Source of the DNA: Desulfobacterales bacterium
GTDB lineage: Bacteria; Desulfobacterota; Syntrophobacteria; B119-G9
Assembly (NCBI GenBank): GCA_026983715.1
Contig: JALSTM010000182.1
Span: forward strand, 1 to 48,785
Length of the DNA: 48,785 bases
Direction: 5' to 3'
How positions within the stretch are numbered: the stretch's first letter is position 1; every line of letters starts with the position of its first letter. Both the position numbers and the translations under genes were made by a program. This document shows positions 24,382 through 33,350 of the stretch, one piece after another. The notes under the pieces are model-generated. The model ran no database searches, was not told where the DNA came from, and worked only from the letters and a program-made list of their open reading frames with translations.

Positions 24382-25956
24382 ATGATCACTTTGCTTGATT
24401 ATGGAGCTGGCAATGTCCGAAGCGTTATAAACGCGATTGAGGGCCTTGGAGAAAGGGTTTTGGAGGTAAAGTCGCCCGAAGATATTCTTAGCGCGGAAAA
24501 GCTCGTGTTTCCTGGGGTAGGTAATTTTGGGGAAGTAATGAGAGTACTTAACGAAAGGAATTTTCTGGGCCCTCTCCTGGAATACCTCAATTCAGATCGT
24601 CCATTTCTCGGGATTTGTCTTGGACTCCAGGTACTGTTTGACGGAAGCGAGGAAGCCCCCGATATTAAGGGACTTGGTTTCATAGAAGGTTCCGTTCGTC
24701 GGTTCCGGGTTGATCTTTCTATTCCCCACATCGGCTGGAACGGTTTCAAGCCAAGACAACCTTCTCGCATATTCAAGAATATTAATGGAACCGAAAAGGT
24801 TTACTTTGTTCACTCGTACCATGTCGTTCCCAAGGATCCCTCAGTTGTCCTGACAACCACTGATTACGGTTACGAGTTCGTGAGTGCCATCCAGAAAGGG
24901 AACATAATTGCAACCCAGTTTCACCCGGAAAAAAGCGGTAAAACGGGATTGAGACTCCTGGAAAATTTTCTCAAGGGTGAAACAGAAACCACTTTGCCCC
25001 CAAAATGTCTCGACCACACCAAGCTGGCCAAGAGAATCATCGCATGCCTGGACGTTAGGTCAGATGACGAGGGGAACCTGGTGGTTACAAAGGGTGACCA
25101 GTATGACGTGCGAGAAAAAGGACGGGTCCGAAACCTAGGGAAACCGGTAAGCCTAGCCCAACGTTATTACGAGGAAGGGGCAGATGAGATCACCTTTCTT
25201 AATATCACGGGTTTTAGAGACTTTCCCCTGGAAGACATGCCAATGCTTGAAGTACTTCGCCTGACGTCGGAAAATGTCTTCGTGCCTCTTACCATCGGCG
25301 GTGGAATCAGGAACTATACCGATAGGCACGGACGGTATTATAGTGCTCTTGAAGTTGCCTCGGAATACTTTCGATCAGGTGCGGACAAGATTTCCATCGG
25401 GAGTGATGCCGTTTACATTGTTGAAAATTACTTAAAGACAGGATCGCCATCCGGTAAGAGCGCAATAGAGGAAATTGCAAGGGTTTACGGAAGCCAGGCC
25501 GTAGTTATTTCGATAGATCCGAGACGGATTTATGTGAAAAGCCCTAATGAAGTTCCGTACCAGGTCATTGAAACTTCCATTCCGGGTCCCGAGGGAGAAA
25601 AATTCTGTTGGTATCAATGCACCGTAAAAGGAGGAAGGGAAGGACGGCCCATAGATGCAATAACTCTTGCGCGGGCATGCGAAAAGCTTGGTGCTGGTGA
25701 AATTCTCCTCAACTGCATAGATCGCGATGGTACCAATCTCGGTTTTGATATAGAGTTGATAGATGCTGTTAAAAAGGCTGTCAACATTCCTGTAATCGCT
25801 TCCAGCGGAGCTGGAAAACCCGAACATTTTTTAGAAGTATTTACCAAAACGGACGTCGAATCGGCTCTTGCTGCAGGCATATTTCACAGGAGAGAAGTCC
25901 CTATTAAAGACGTAAAAAAATGCTGCAGAGAGGGCGGAATAGAAGTGAGAGATTAA
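24382..25956 (+). CDS. hisHF: Imidazole glycerol phosphate synthase, HisH-HisF fusion
   Basis: A 524-residue bifunctional enzyme. Residues 1-205 are a class I glutamine amidotransferase: LDYGAGN, the nucleophile C79 in LGICLGLQ, and H181/E183 in QFHPEKSG. Residues about 215-520 are the HisF cyclase barrel with catalytic-type Asps D224 (CLDVRSDD) and D379 (ISIDPRR), GGGI, and IASSGAG. Ammonia from glutamine is channelled to PRFAR to make IGP and AICAR in histidine synthesis. The HisF part has the long insertions of eukaryotic HIS7 (VTKGDQYDVREK, YYSALEVASEYFRSGAD, CWYQCTVKGGR), unlike ordinary bacterial HisF. No other his gene is adjacent. Confidence 0.95.
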   Translation: MITLLDYGAGNVRSVINAIEGLGERVLEVKSPEDILSAEKLVFPGVGNFGEVMRVLNERNFLGPLLEYLNSDRPFLGICLGLQVLFDGSEEAPDIKGLGFIEGSVRRFRVDLSIPHIGWNGFKPRQPSRIFKNINGTEKVYFVHSYHVVPKDPSVVLTTTDYGYEFVSAIQKGNIIATQFHPEKSGKTGLRLLENFLKGETETTLPPKCLDHTKLAKRIIACLDVRSDDEGNLVVTKGDQYDVREKGRVRNLGKPVSLAQRYYEEGADEITFLNITGFRDFPLEDMPMLEVLRLTSENVFVPLTIGGGIRNYTDRHGRYYSALEVASEYFRSGADKISIGSDAVYIVENYLKTGSPSGKSAIEEIARVYGSQAVVISIDPRRIYVKSPNEVPYQVIETSIPGPEGEKFCWYQCTVKGGREGRPIDAITLARACEKLGAGEILLNCIDRDGTNLGFDIELIDAVKKAVNIPVIASSGAGKPEHFLEVFTKTDVESALAAGIFHRREVPIKDVKKCCREGGIEVRD

Positions 25957-26124
25957 CACACATCCTAATGGTCCTTTTCTCTAGTGACTTTCCTGCTAAC
26001 GAATCCCTACCCAAACACTAACCTTTTCTACACCCTTTAAGTCCGTCAAATTCAGCCTTTTGGTATAGGTGAAATACTCGCTATGGCGGATTACATGCCA
26101 AAAGTGCATATGCTAGTAAGTAGG

Positions 26125-26184
26125 TACCTCACAGGGCCGCAGTCATGTCTACCTGATTCAAGGGTAACTTACCCGGGTGAGGTA
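26125..26184 (+). promoter_or_regulatory. Possible structured leader upstream of the YeiH gene
   Basis: TACCTCAC (26125-26132) pairs with GTGAGGTA (26177-26184), enclosing a second hairpin GGGTA-ACT-TACCC (26162-26174). This could be a structured RNA or an operator. I cannot match it to a known riboswitch. The remainder of 25957-26373 shows a good Shine-Dalgarno before the gene and otherwise nothing. Confidence 0.35.
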
Positions 26185-26373
26185 GTTCAATCACAATAAC
26201 AGTTCGATATTTCTTCAGAGATTCCCTGGTTTCTTATTTGCGGGTGAGTCTTGTGGTTTGGATCTGTTCAACGATCATTTCCGCAACCAAAGCTTTTGTG
26301 CAAATTTTTAAAAAGGAAGGAGGTGAACAAGAGAAGACAATTAAACTAACAAACACGTTAAGGAGGGTTAAAA

Positions 26374-27744
26374 ATGGGAGAAAACGGAAAGGTAGAAAAA
26401 CATGGTTGGAAAGAGATGTATAAAAAAGAAGACTGGTGGGCAATATGGTTGTCGCTGCTAATAATCGGTGCCGCCATTGTGTTATATTACAGCGGCAGTA
26501 CCCTCAAACCATTAGCTGTAACTCCTGCCCGCTGGTCTAATTTTGGTCAACTCATGCAACATTTCAGCACACATATCCACTGGTACGTTTTCCAGTTTAT
26601 TTTCTGGCTGGCAGTTTTTTCTATTTCAGTGAAGATAATGGGATTTAAGCTATCTGAATTTATTCCTTCCTTTATTTTCCTGTACTTAGTATCGATCGTT
26701 ATATTTTCCATAGGTGCCTGGAAACACGCCCACCATTACAATCTAGAACCCCCATTAGTAGCCTTGGTAATCGGACTCATCATTGCAAACTTTCTTCCTC
26801 TTCCTAGGTGGATGGATACGGGGTTTCGAGTTGAGTACTACATAAAAACAGGAATAGTTTTACTCGGGGCAACCCTTCCCTTCACTCTGATAATATACGC
26901 AGGGCCTATTGCTATGGTCCAGGCAACGATCATTGCCGTAGCCACGTGTTTAACAGTTTACTTTGCGGCCACCAAGATCTTCAAGCTCGATCCGAGACTA
27001 GCGGCGTGTCTTGGTGCAGGGGCATCGGTTTGCGGTGTATCAGGAACAATTGCAGTGGCCGGCGCGGTTCGAGCCAAGAAAGAACATCCGGTGATTGCTA
27101 TTACTCTGGTTATTTGCTGGGCAATTGTGATGATCTTTTTCCTGCCCTTCGTATCCAAGCTTTTGAAACTCCACGCGGGGATCGCCGGAGCATGGATTGG
27201 AACATCCGAATTTGCAGATGCAGCAGGTTTTGCAGCAGCACAGGCATACGGGCTGATGGCCGGCATGGAAGAAATAGCGGTCCGAGCATTTACACTGATG
27301 AAAGTTATCGGAAGGGATATCTGGATAGGCGTATGGGCATTCGCTTTTGCCATTATTTCAGTAACAAAATGGGAAAAAGCCGATAATCTCGGGCAGAAAC
27401 CGACTGCAATGGAAATTTGGTGGCGTTTCCCGAAGTTCGTAATAGGCTTTTTCTTTGCATCGTTAATAATAACCCTTGTTGTCCACGCCATCCCCATGGC
27501 GCAATACCTCAAGGAGGTTAAACCTACTCTTGTAGCCCCGATAAAGGCAATGCGTACATGGTGTTTTATTTTTTGCTTCTTGAGCATCGGGCTTACAACT
27601 AGGTTCAGAGAGCTAGCGGCGGCAGGAGGTCCTGCTCTTAAAGCATTCTCAATGGGAGTAGTTGTAAACGTAATCCTAGGATTTATATTCTCTGTGATGG
27701 TATTCGGTCATTACTGGTCCACGGCCCTCTCGGTAGTTAAATAG
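26374..27744 (+). CDS. YeiH-family putative sulfate exporter (UPF0324)
   Basis: A 456-residue inner-membrane protein with about ten to twelve hydrophobic helices. The family core is visible: ALVIGLIIANFLPLP, TGIVLLGATLPFTLI, CLGAGASVCGVSGTIAVAGAV, the EFADAAGFAAAQAYG region, FVIGFFFASL, and a C-terminal SIGLTTRFRELAAAGG. Family members are usually near 340 residues, so about 100 residues are extra, mostly at the N-terminus. Transport of sulfate or sulfonate-type anions is a family annotation and not proven. AAGGAGGG lies seven bases before the ATG. Confidence 0.88.
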   Translation: MGENGKVEKHGWKEMYKKEDWWAIWLSLLIIGAAIVLYYSGSTLKPLAVTPARWSNFGQLMQHFSTHIHWYVFQFIFWLAVFSISVKIMGFKLSEFIPSFIFLYLVSIVIFSIGAWKHAHHYNLEPPLVALVIGLIIANFLPLPRWMDTGFRVEYYIKTGIVLLGATLPFTLIIYAGPIAMVQATIIAVATCLTVYFAATKIFKLDPRLAACLGAGASVCGVSGTIAVAGAVRAKKEHPVIAITLVICWAIVMIFFLPFVSKLLKLHAGIAGAWIGTSEFADAAGFAAAQAYGLMAGMEEIAVRAFTLMKVIGRDIWIGVWAFAFAIISVTKWEKADNLGQKPTAMEIWWRFPKFVIGFFFASLIITLVVHAIPMAQYLKEVKPTLVAPIKAMRTWCFIFCFLSIGLTTRFRELAAAGGPALKAFSMGVVVNVILGFIFSVMVFGHYWSTALSVVK

Positions 27745-27752
27745 TCGAAAGT

Positions 27753-27787
27753 AGCGGAATTCGTAGTAGGTAGCTACGGATTCCGCT
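27753..27787. terminator. Inverted repeat after the YeiH gene
   Basis: AGCGGAATTCGTAG (27753-27766) and CTACGGATTCCGCT (27774-27787) form a 14-bp stem with one mismatch, nine bases after the stop. No T-run follows. Confidence 0.55.
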
Positions 27788-27930
27788 CACAGACTGATCA
27801 GCACATAGCGAATCACCTTGGACCAGCCACAAAAACCGGTTCAAGGTTTCAATAAAGACCCATGTAGAGCCAAAGATAAAATAGACTTTCATATAGAGTT
27901 GAACATTTACACTTAAGGAACCTTATTAAA

Positions 27931-28101
27931 TACTCAAATAGCCAAGAGCCTTTCATACGTCATGCCGGACTCGATCCGGCATCCAATTAGGTATGTAAAT
28001 TCAGGCTGTAGCTTCGCTCCGGCCGGAATGACTGATTTTGAATTGTGCTCGTTCTATTTCTTTATTTGATTGGGAGCTTTTAAAAGTCTAATTTAGCAGA
28101 G
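27931..28101. repeat. Family 2 repeat, copy E (171 bp)
   Basis: It starts TACTCAAATA and ends at CAGAG. It contains CGTCATGCCGGACTCGATCC and CTTCGCTCCGGCCGGAATGA, two internal imperfect palindromes. It aligns along its length with copy F (35971-36134). It fills most of the spacer 27788-28159. Confidence 0.65.
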
Positions 28102-28159
28102 TTTCGTTAATGCATTAACTTTCGACTCACTGGATGTCTATCAGGTTAAGGAGAGAGAA

Positions 28160-28390
28160 ATGAAAAGATTTTCCTTTACTAATTCTTGCCTTGGATGTAG
28201 TTATTTTAGGAATGATTCTCACTTCTTGGAGGACGAATACGCGGGTTTGAAAACTCTGAGTTCGGGGTGGGGATGTGTGAGAGGGGATGCCGGAATCTGT
28301 GTTTTACACAATGTCTATCTGTTTCCAAGGGGTAAATGTAAAGATTTCAGGCAAGAAAACGTTTCGGTTTCCGTGGATACTTTGGGTTAG
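28160..28390 (+). CDS. Small Cys-rich protein of unknown function
   Basis: A 76-residue protein behind a good AAGGAGAG site. Six cysteines are present: C11 and C14 (CLGC), C39, C47, and C60 plus one more around the GICVLHN segment, spaced as in small metal-binding proteins. The core SCLGCSYFRND ... GWGCVRGDAGICVLHN looks like a four-Cys iron-sulfur or zinc site. I do not recognise the family. It stands alone between two repeat-rich spacers and before the sensor kinase gene. Confidence 0.65.
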   Translation: MKRFSFTNSCLGCSYFRNDSHFLEDEYAGLKTLSSGWGCVRGDAGICVLHNVYLFPRGKCKDFRQENVSVSVDTLG

Positions 28391-28539
28391 TCGTCACAGG
28401 CATTGGTGGTCACGAGACAGAAAATATAACCTACATTTAATAAAATTTGTTATACTTTTGTCTTTAAGAATGAAAAGACTAAATCACTAAGGCAGCGAAG
28501 CCGCAACCAAAAGTCAGGATAAAGATTAATGGTTTCGTA

Positions 28540-28790
28540 AAAAATCCTAAAAACCGGTCATTGCGAGGATCCCACACCCACTTTATGATAGTGTTTTCGA
28601 GTTAATGTCAAGATGTATGGTTTAAAGTGGGTGTGGGAGACGCGGCAATCTCATCAGTAAGGGATTGAGGATTAGGGATGAATTAGCTTCTGCTTTAGCC
28701 CGTAATCCATCAATCCCTACTCCATCCTTACCCGCCATAATCAGTGAGATTGCTTCGCTTCGCTTGCAATGACAAAACAGGAGATTTTTT
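28540..28790. repeat. Composite palindromic element
   Basis: Outer marks are GGTCATTGCGAGGATCCCAC at the left and GCTTGCAATGAC at 28763-28774. Nested inside are a perfect 16-bp inverted repeat, TCCCACACCCACTTTA (28570-28585) against 28623-28638, and a second imperfect one made of AGGGATTGAGGATTA and TAATCCATCAATCCCT (about 28662 to 28718). The spacer 28391-28841 holds nothing else. Confidence 0.65.
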
Positions 28791-28841
28791 GCGAGACTGC
28801 CATTAAAACACGCTAAAGTGTTACATGTTCATAAGGAAGTA

Positions 28842-31346
28842 ATGACGAAAATGAACAGGCGTAGCCTTGCCAAATTGTCCAATAGGTTATCTCTTCAGAA
28901 GAAGTTTTTTCTAGCTACAGCCACAATTTTGATGATCTTTACTCTGCTTGTCTCGGTTTTCGTGTACGTGAGTTTAAAGCACTTTTTGCTAGAGTATTCC
29001 TATGAGAAAACTAGACTTTTAATGGCAGAGGCAGAAGCAGCCCGCAAGTATGTTAAGGACATCCTCAGACCCAAGATGTACGCAATTTTACCCAAGGATT
29101 CCTTTGTAGTAGAAGCGATGTCGACGTCCTACGTTACCAGAAAAGTAATGGGAAAAGTTGCCTACATTTCGAAAGACATGATGTACAAGAGAGCAGCAAT
29201 GGACCCTCATAACCCCTCGAACAAGGCCGATGAATTCGAGAGGAAGATGATTCTTGAGTACAATAAGACCCACAGTAGAAGAGAGTGGCAGGGTATAATT
29301 CAGCGTAATGGCCGTAATTGGTTTGTTACAATTGAGCCTATATATACTGAGAAAACATGCCTAAGATGCCACGGATCACCATCAAACGCACCACTGGAAC
29401 TGACCCAACGTTACGGGACATCGTCAGGGTTTCACAGGAAGGAAGGGGAAGTGGCCGGGCTAGATGTTGTGGCCATTCCAGTAGATAATGCCCTGTCCCA
29501 GATTCACAGGGTCGCTTTAGTTATAATTGGCACAGGAATACTGACAGTAATTACACTCTTCGTATTCGTAGGTCTGTTTTTTGAGAAGCTTGTCCATAGG
29601 CCGCTTAAGTCTCTTAATAGCTTCTGTGAAAGCGTCGAAAAGGGCACGTGGAAAACAGATGAACCAATGCGGATGTGCGCGGATGATGAGATTGGTAGGG
29701 TAGCGGTTTCCTTCGAAAGGCTCGTAAGGCATCTACAAGACACTCAGAGAAAGCTCCAGAAATACTCGGAGAATCTGGAGACCCTTGTGGATTTGAGGAC
29801 AAAGGAACTTAACCAGAACAGGAAGTTTCTCGAAACATTAGTGGCCACATCTCCCATCGGTTTTCTCGTCATCAATGGCCAGGGCGAAGTTATTTTCTGG
29901 AATGATGCGGCTCAACAGATAACCGGCATACCTGCCCGCAAAGTTCTCAGACACTACATTGACAACCTTGACTTCCTTCACCCTTTGATCATAGACGTTC
30001 CGAAGAACATAAACAAGACAGAGTCGCATTCGAGCAAGGAATCGACATTTGTGCAGCCCGGGGGATCGACCATTCATCTCCTGGTTAACCAGGCTACCAT
30101 ATCAGGTGAAAACCCCGACGCGTTCATGACAATAATAAACTTTACCGATATATCTGAGATCAAAAGGCTTCACGAAGAACTAGACAGATACGCATCAGAA
30201 CTTGAAATCATAATCGATGAAAAGGTAGCGCTCTTGAGAGAATCCGAGCTTCGATACAGGGAGCTCTTTCAACATGCCAATGATGCTATACTTTTCCTTA
30301 GTGACAGGGATTTCAAAATTATCGACGTGAACCCTCGTTGGCTGAAACTTTCAGGGTACAAAAAGGAGGAGATTATCGGTGAGCCTCTCTACGACTTCCT
30401 TGAAGCCAAAGATAATCAGTGTGCGCTCAAGTGCCTCGAAAGAAGCTACAAAAAACCATGTACCCTAAAACTTAAGTCAAAGAAAAACAATCGCATCTAT
30501 ATTGAGCTGATTTCGAGTAGCTTCGCCATGAATAACAAGAGCTACATTATGAGTATTGTCAGGGACATTACTGCACGTAAACAGTTAGAAGAAGCGATAT
30601 TGCATACCAATATCGAGCTGAAAAAGAGAAATAAGGCGCTCCAGGACATGACCATCAAGCTCTCAAAGGTAGAAGAAAAAACGCGAAGAAAATTTTCTAC
30701 CATCCTTCATGACCAAATCGGACAAGACCTTGCAGCAATAAAAATCAATATTGGAATGCTGAAAAAACAAATGGAAAAAGAGAACATTAAGTTGTTTAAG
30801 GAACTTGCAAGGATGCAGGAGCTTTTGGACAAGGTTATCGCAACCACAAGAGATCTGACCCTGGAAATGTACCCGACAATACTTGATAATCTGGGTTTGG
30901 TGGCGGCATTGAGGTGGTACGCAGACTATTTCTCGGAAAAATTTGCCATGCAAGTGAGCGTACGAGAAAGGGGTACAATCAACAGACTTCCCTTAGATGT
31001 CGAAAACCTGCTTTTCAGGCTGGTCCAAGAAGCTCTAGTTAATTGCGCAAAACACTCCGGAGCCAAGGAAGCTATCCTTTCGGTTTGGGGAACGGACGCG
31101 AAAATTACTATTACAGTGGCTGATGATGGCAAAGGATTTGACCTCAAGAAATTGAACAGTACCTCCCTCCACTCAGGGGTAGGATTACACATAATACGGG
31201 AAAGAATGAACTATCTAGGAGGATCAATTGAAATTCTTAGTAACCCGGGAGCAGGGACAATAGTTATTTTTCAGCTTCCACTCCAGTGCTTAACTGACAA
31301 AAAAGCTGCTTCCGGCATCGATGATCTACCTAACTATTACGGTTAA
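28842..31346 (+). CDS. Sensor histidine kinase with haem-binding DUF3365-like domain (NarX/DesK type)
   Basis: An 834-residue membrane kinase. The ATG at 28842 is preferred; 28818 (GTG) and 28851 are alternatives. TM1 is at about 20-45 and the extracytoplasmic domain at about 45-215 carries CLRCH (173-177), a c-type haem motif within a Tll0287-like/DUF3365 fold. TM2 (about 222-245), HAMP (about 247-300), a coiled coil and two PAS domains (about 330-450 and 465-590) follow. HisKA_3 has the phospho-His H623 in ILHDQIGQDLA, and the ATPase domain has LVQEALVNCAKHSG and DDGKGFD. It should sense redox state or a gas ligand and signal to the NarL-type regulator 51 bases downstream. Confidence 0.93.
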   Translation: MTKMNRRSLAKLSNRLSLQKKFFLATATILMIFTLLVSVFVYVSLKHFLLEYSYEKTRLLMAEAEAARKYVKDILRPKMYAILPKDSFVVEAMSTSYVTRKVMGKVAYISKDMMYKRAAMDPHNPSNKADEFERKMILEYNKTHSRREWQGIIQRNGRNWFVTIEPIYTEKTCLRCHGSPSNAPLELTQRYGTSSGFHRKEGEVAGLDVVAIPVDNALSQIHRVALVIIGTGILTVITLFVFVGLFFEKLVHRPLKSLNSFCESVEKGTWKTDEPMRMCADDEIGRVAVSFERLVRHLQDTQRKLQKYSENLETLVDLRTKELNQNRKFLETLVATSPIGFLVINGQGEVIFWNDAAQQITGIPARKVLRHYIDNLDFLHPLIIDVPKNINKTESHSSKESTFVQPGGSTIHLLVNQATISGENPDAFMTIINFTDISEIKRLHEELDRYASELEIIIDEKVALLRESELRYRELFQHANDAILFLSDRDFKIIDVNPRWLKLSGYKKEEIIGEPLYDFLEAKDNQCALKCLERSYKKPCTLKLKSKKNNRIYIELISSSFAMNNKSYIMSIVRDITARKQLEEAILHTNIELKKRNKALQDMTIKLSKVEEKTRRKFSTILHDQIGQDLAAIKINIGMLKKQMEKENIKLFKELARMQELLDKVIATTRDLTLEMYPTILDNLGLVAALRWYADYFSEKFAMQVSVRERGTINRLPLDVENLLFRLVQEALVNCAKHSGAKEAILSVWGTDAKITITVADDGKGFDLKKLNSTSLHSGVGLHIIRERMNYLGGSIEILSNPGAGTIVIFQLPLQCLTDKKAASGIDDLPNYYG

Positions 31347-31397
31347 GAACAGCTAACACAGAATTTTTTACCACCAAGGTAAATCAGGGTTATTTCA

Positions 31398-32045
31398 ATG
31401 AAAGCAAAGATCTTACTCGCAGACGATCATAACCTCGTAAGGGAAGGATTCAAGGCAATAATATCACAGAACAAAGATTATATCATTGTGGGCGAGGCAA
31501 AGGATGGTAAGGAGGCCATTGATAAGTCGATACAGCTCGAACCTGATATCGTTATCATGGACATACTAATGCCTCACATCAACGGAATAGTTGCCACCGA
31601 AGAAATCAAGAAGAATCTCGAAAATACCAATATTATCATACTTTCGATGTATAAGGAAAAACAATACGTGCTAAATGCTTTTATTGCAGGAGCCAAGGGT
31701 TACCTGCTTAAAGATGCAGCAGTTGATGAACTCCTCGAAAGTATAGATAGAGTCTTGCATGGAGAAATTTATATCAGTCCTCCTGTTGCCAAGTACGTAA
31801 TCGAGGATTATTGTAACCTCCTCAATAGAAAAAAAAGCGTAGATCCTTTCAAGAAACTAACATCCAGGGAAAAACAGTTACTCCAGATGATTGCCGAAGG
31901 GAAAAGGACAAAGGAGATAGCTGATATCCTATGTATAAGCCCCAAAACTGTGAAGACCCACAGAAGCGCTCTTATGAAAAAACTCGACTTGCACGACGTA
32001 GCAAGCCTGACCAGGTATGCTCTCCAAAAGGGTCTAGTCACGTAA
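31398..32045 (+). CDS. NarL/LuxR-type response regulator
   Basis: A 215-residue regulator. The receiver (1-125) has ADDH, the phospho-Asp in IVIMDILMP, and the Lys in YLLKDA. The HTH (about 150-210) reads LTSREKQLLQMIAEGK and ISPKTVKTHRSALMKKL. It is the obvious partner of the HisKA_3 kinase just upstream. Its targets are not visible, though the DUF202-receiver gene starts about 200 bases downstream. Confidence 0.95.
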   Translation: MKAKILLADDHNLVREGFKAIISQNKDYIIVGEAKDGKEAIDKSIQLEPDIVIMDILMPHINGIVATEEIKKNLENTNIIILSMYKEKQYVLNAFIAGAKGYLLKDAAVDELLESIDRVLHGEIYISPPVAKYVIEDYCNLLNRKKSVDPFKKLTSREKQLLQMIAEGKRTKEIADILCISPKTVKTHRSALMKKLDLHDVASLTRYALQKGLVT

Positions 32046-32185
32046 TTCAACTATCATTCTGATCACTTGCTGAATAAGTATTTCTTATGGTTTTCCCTGA
32101 TGACGAGGAGTAACCAGGAGTTACCTGACAGTCTAGCGTACACCCTATCAAGATGTTCTTATTAGATAGGCTTATTGGAGAAAAA

Positions 32186-32203
32186 AGGATATAATGATAT
32201 CCT
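32186..32203. promoter_or_regulatory. Short palindrome upstream of the DUF202-receiver gene
   Basis: AGGATAT-AATG-ATATCCT, a perfect 7-bp inverted repeat 48 bases before the ATG. It could be a regulator site or hairpin. No further promoter is clear. Confidence 0.35.
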
Positions 32204-32251
32204 AATAACAACATCTATTAATACATCCCCCAACATACCTTGAAGGAGAAA

Positions 32252-33349
32252 ATGGATATGCAGCGTAAAACAATAGCTGGGAATAGCAATGATATCGAGA
32301 TTTCCCCACCCAGCGAATACACACCCATTTTAGGCCCCTTAGATGTTTACTTAAAGCATAAGAATCTTGCCGGGCGGAGGAAATCTTACATTGAGGAGCT
32401 TTACCTGTACAGGAAATCTTACATTCGGGAATTGAAGGAAGCCCTGGAAGACGTGCTGACAGAACTTGAAAAGGAAGAGTCACCCTCCCATCTCATGGCA
32501 CTCCTCAACACCAAGTATGCCCTGGAAAGGAATATTCTTGCAGAAGAGCGGAACCTGCTTTCAGAAGAAAGATCGCTTCTTGCAGAAAGGCGCACTTCGG
32601 AAGCTGTCGGAAGAACAGAATTGGCTGAAAACCGAAACGGTCTTGCAAGAATCAGAACACTCTTGTCGAAAAACAGGGGATTTCTGGCAGAAAAAAGGAC
32701 CATTATGGCGCAGCAACGCACCTTTCTGGCCAAGGCTAGAACAGAACTTGCTTTTATCAGGACCGGTGTCGCTTTTATAGCATTAGCCACAGGGCTCATG
32801 CGTTATTTCGGCATGGGCTGGTGGACAATCACCGACGCCATAATCTTTATCTTGGGAATAGCAATGGTTAGCACCGGCATTTATTACTACCTGCCCACTA
32901 GAAGACAGGAAGGCCGACTTATTGACCTGATCAGGCAGAAAGAAGAAGACCTGATGGGCAAAAAACCCAGAATAATGGTGCTCGACGATGATCCAAACGT
33001 GTGCAAGACGCTAAAACTATATCTCAAAAAAGAAGGTTACGAGGTCGAAGCATTCATCGATCCCCTTGCTGCCAAGGAACGGTTAGAAACCACCGAATTC
33101 GATGTCGTTATCACGGACCTCATGATGGAAGGAATGGATGGTTTTGAAGTACTAAAGCTGATAAAAAGACTATCTCCAAACACACAAGTAATTATGATAA
33201 CCTATATAGGAACTTCTCAACACATTCTTAAAGCCATGCGAGAGGATCTGTTCGACTACCTCGTAAAACCGGTCAATATTGAAGAGCTTAAAGACAGCGT
33301 AAAACGGGCTATTGAAAAGAAAAGACAAAAGTTAGAGAGGGCAGCTTAA
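32252..33349 (+). CDS. DUF202 membrane protein with extended heptad coil and C-terminal receiver
   Basis: A 365-residue protein. Residues 1-90 are helical with a near-repeat RKSYIEELYLY / RKSYIREL. Residues 92-175 are twelve consecutive heptads, each with Arg at position 2 and mostly xR(T/N/S)xLAx. The last three or four are the normal DUF202 motif (RTFLAKARTELAFIRTG). Two membrane helices follow at about 175-205 and 208-230. Residues about 245-360 are a receiver: VLDDDP, the Asp in VVITDLMMEGMDG, and the Lys in YLVKPV. AAGGAG lies just before the ATG. It ends one base before the next gene, so the two are translationally coupled. Confidence 0.88.
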   Translation: MDMQRKTIAGNSNDIEISPPSEYTPILGPLDVYLKHKNLAGRRKSYIEELYLYRKSYIRELKEALEDVLTELEKEESPSHLMALLNTKYALERNILAEERNLLSEERSLLAERRTSEAVGRTELAENRNGLARIRTLLSKNRGFLAEKRTIMAQQRTFLAKARTELAFIRTGVAFIALATGLMRYFGMGWWTITDAIIFILGIAMVSTGIYYYLPTRRQEGRLIDLIRQKEEDLMGKKPRIMVLDDDPNVCKTLKLYLKKEGYEVEAFIDPLAAKERLETTEFDVVITDLMMEGMDGFEVLKLIKRLSPNTQVIMITYIGTSQHILKAMREDLFDYLVKPVNIEELKDSVKRAIEKKRQKLERAA

Positions 33350-33350
33350 G

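Noticed and set aside
26958-27587. 209-residue minus-strand frame
   Set aside because: Antisense to the YeiH-family gene, whose membrane helices and family motifs explain the region.
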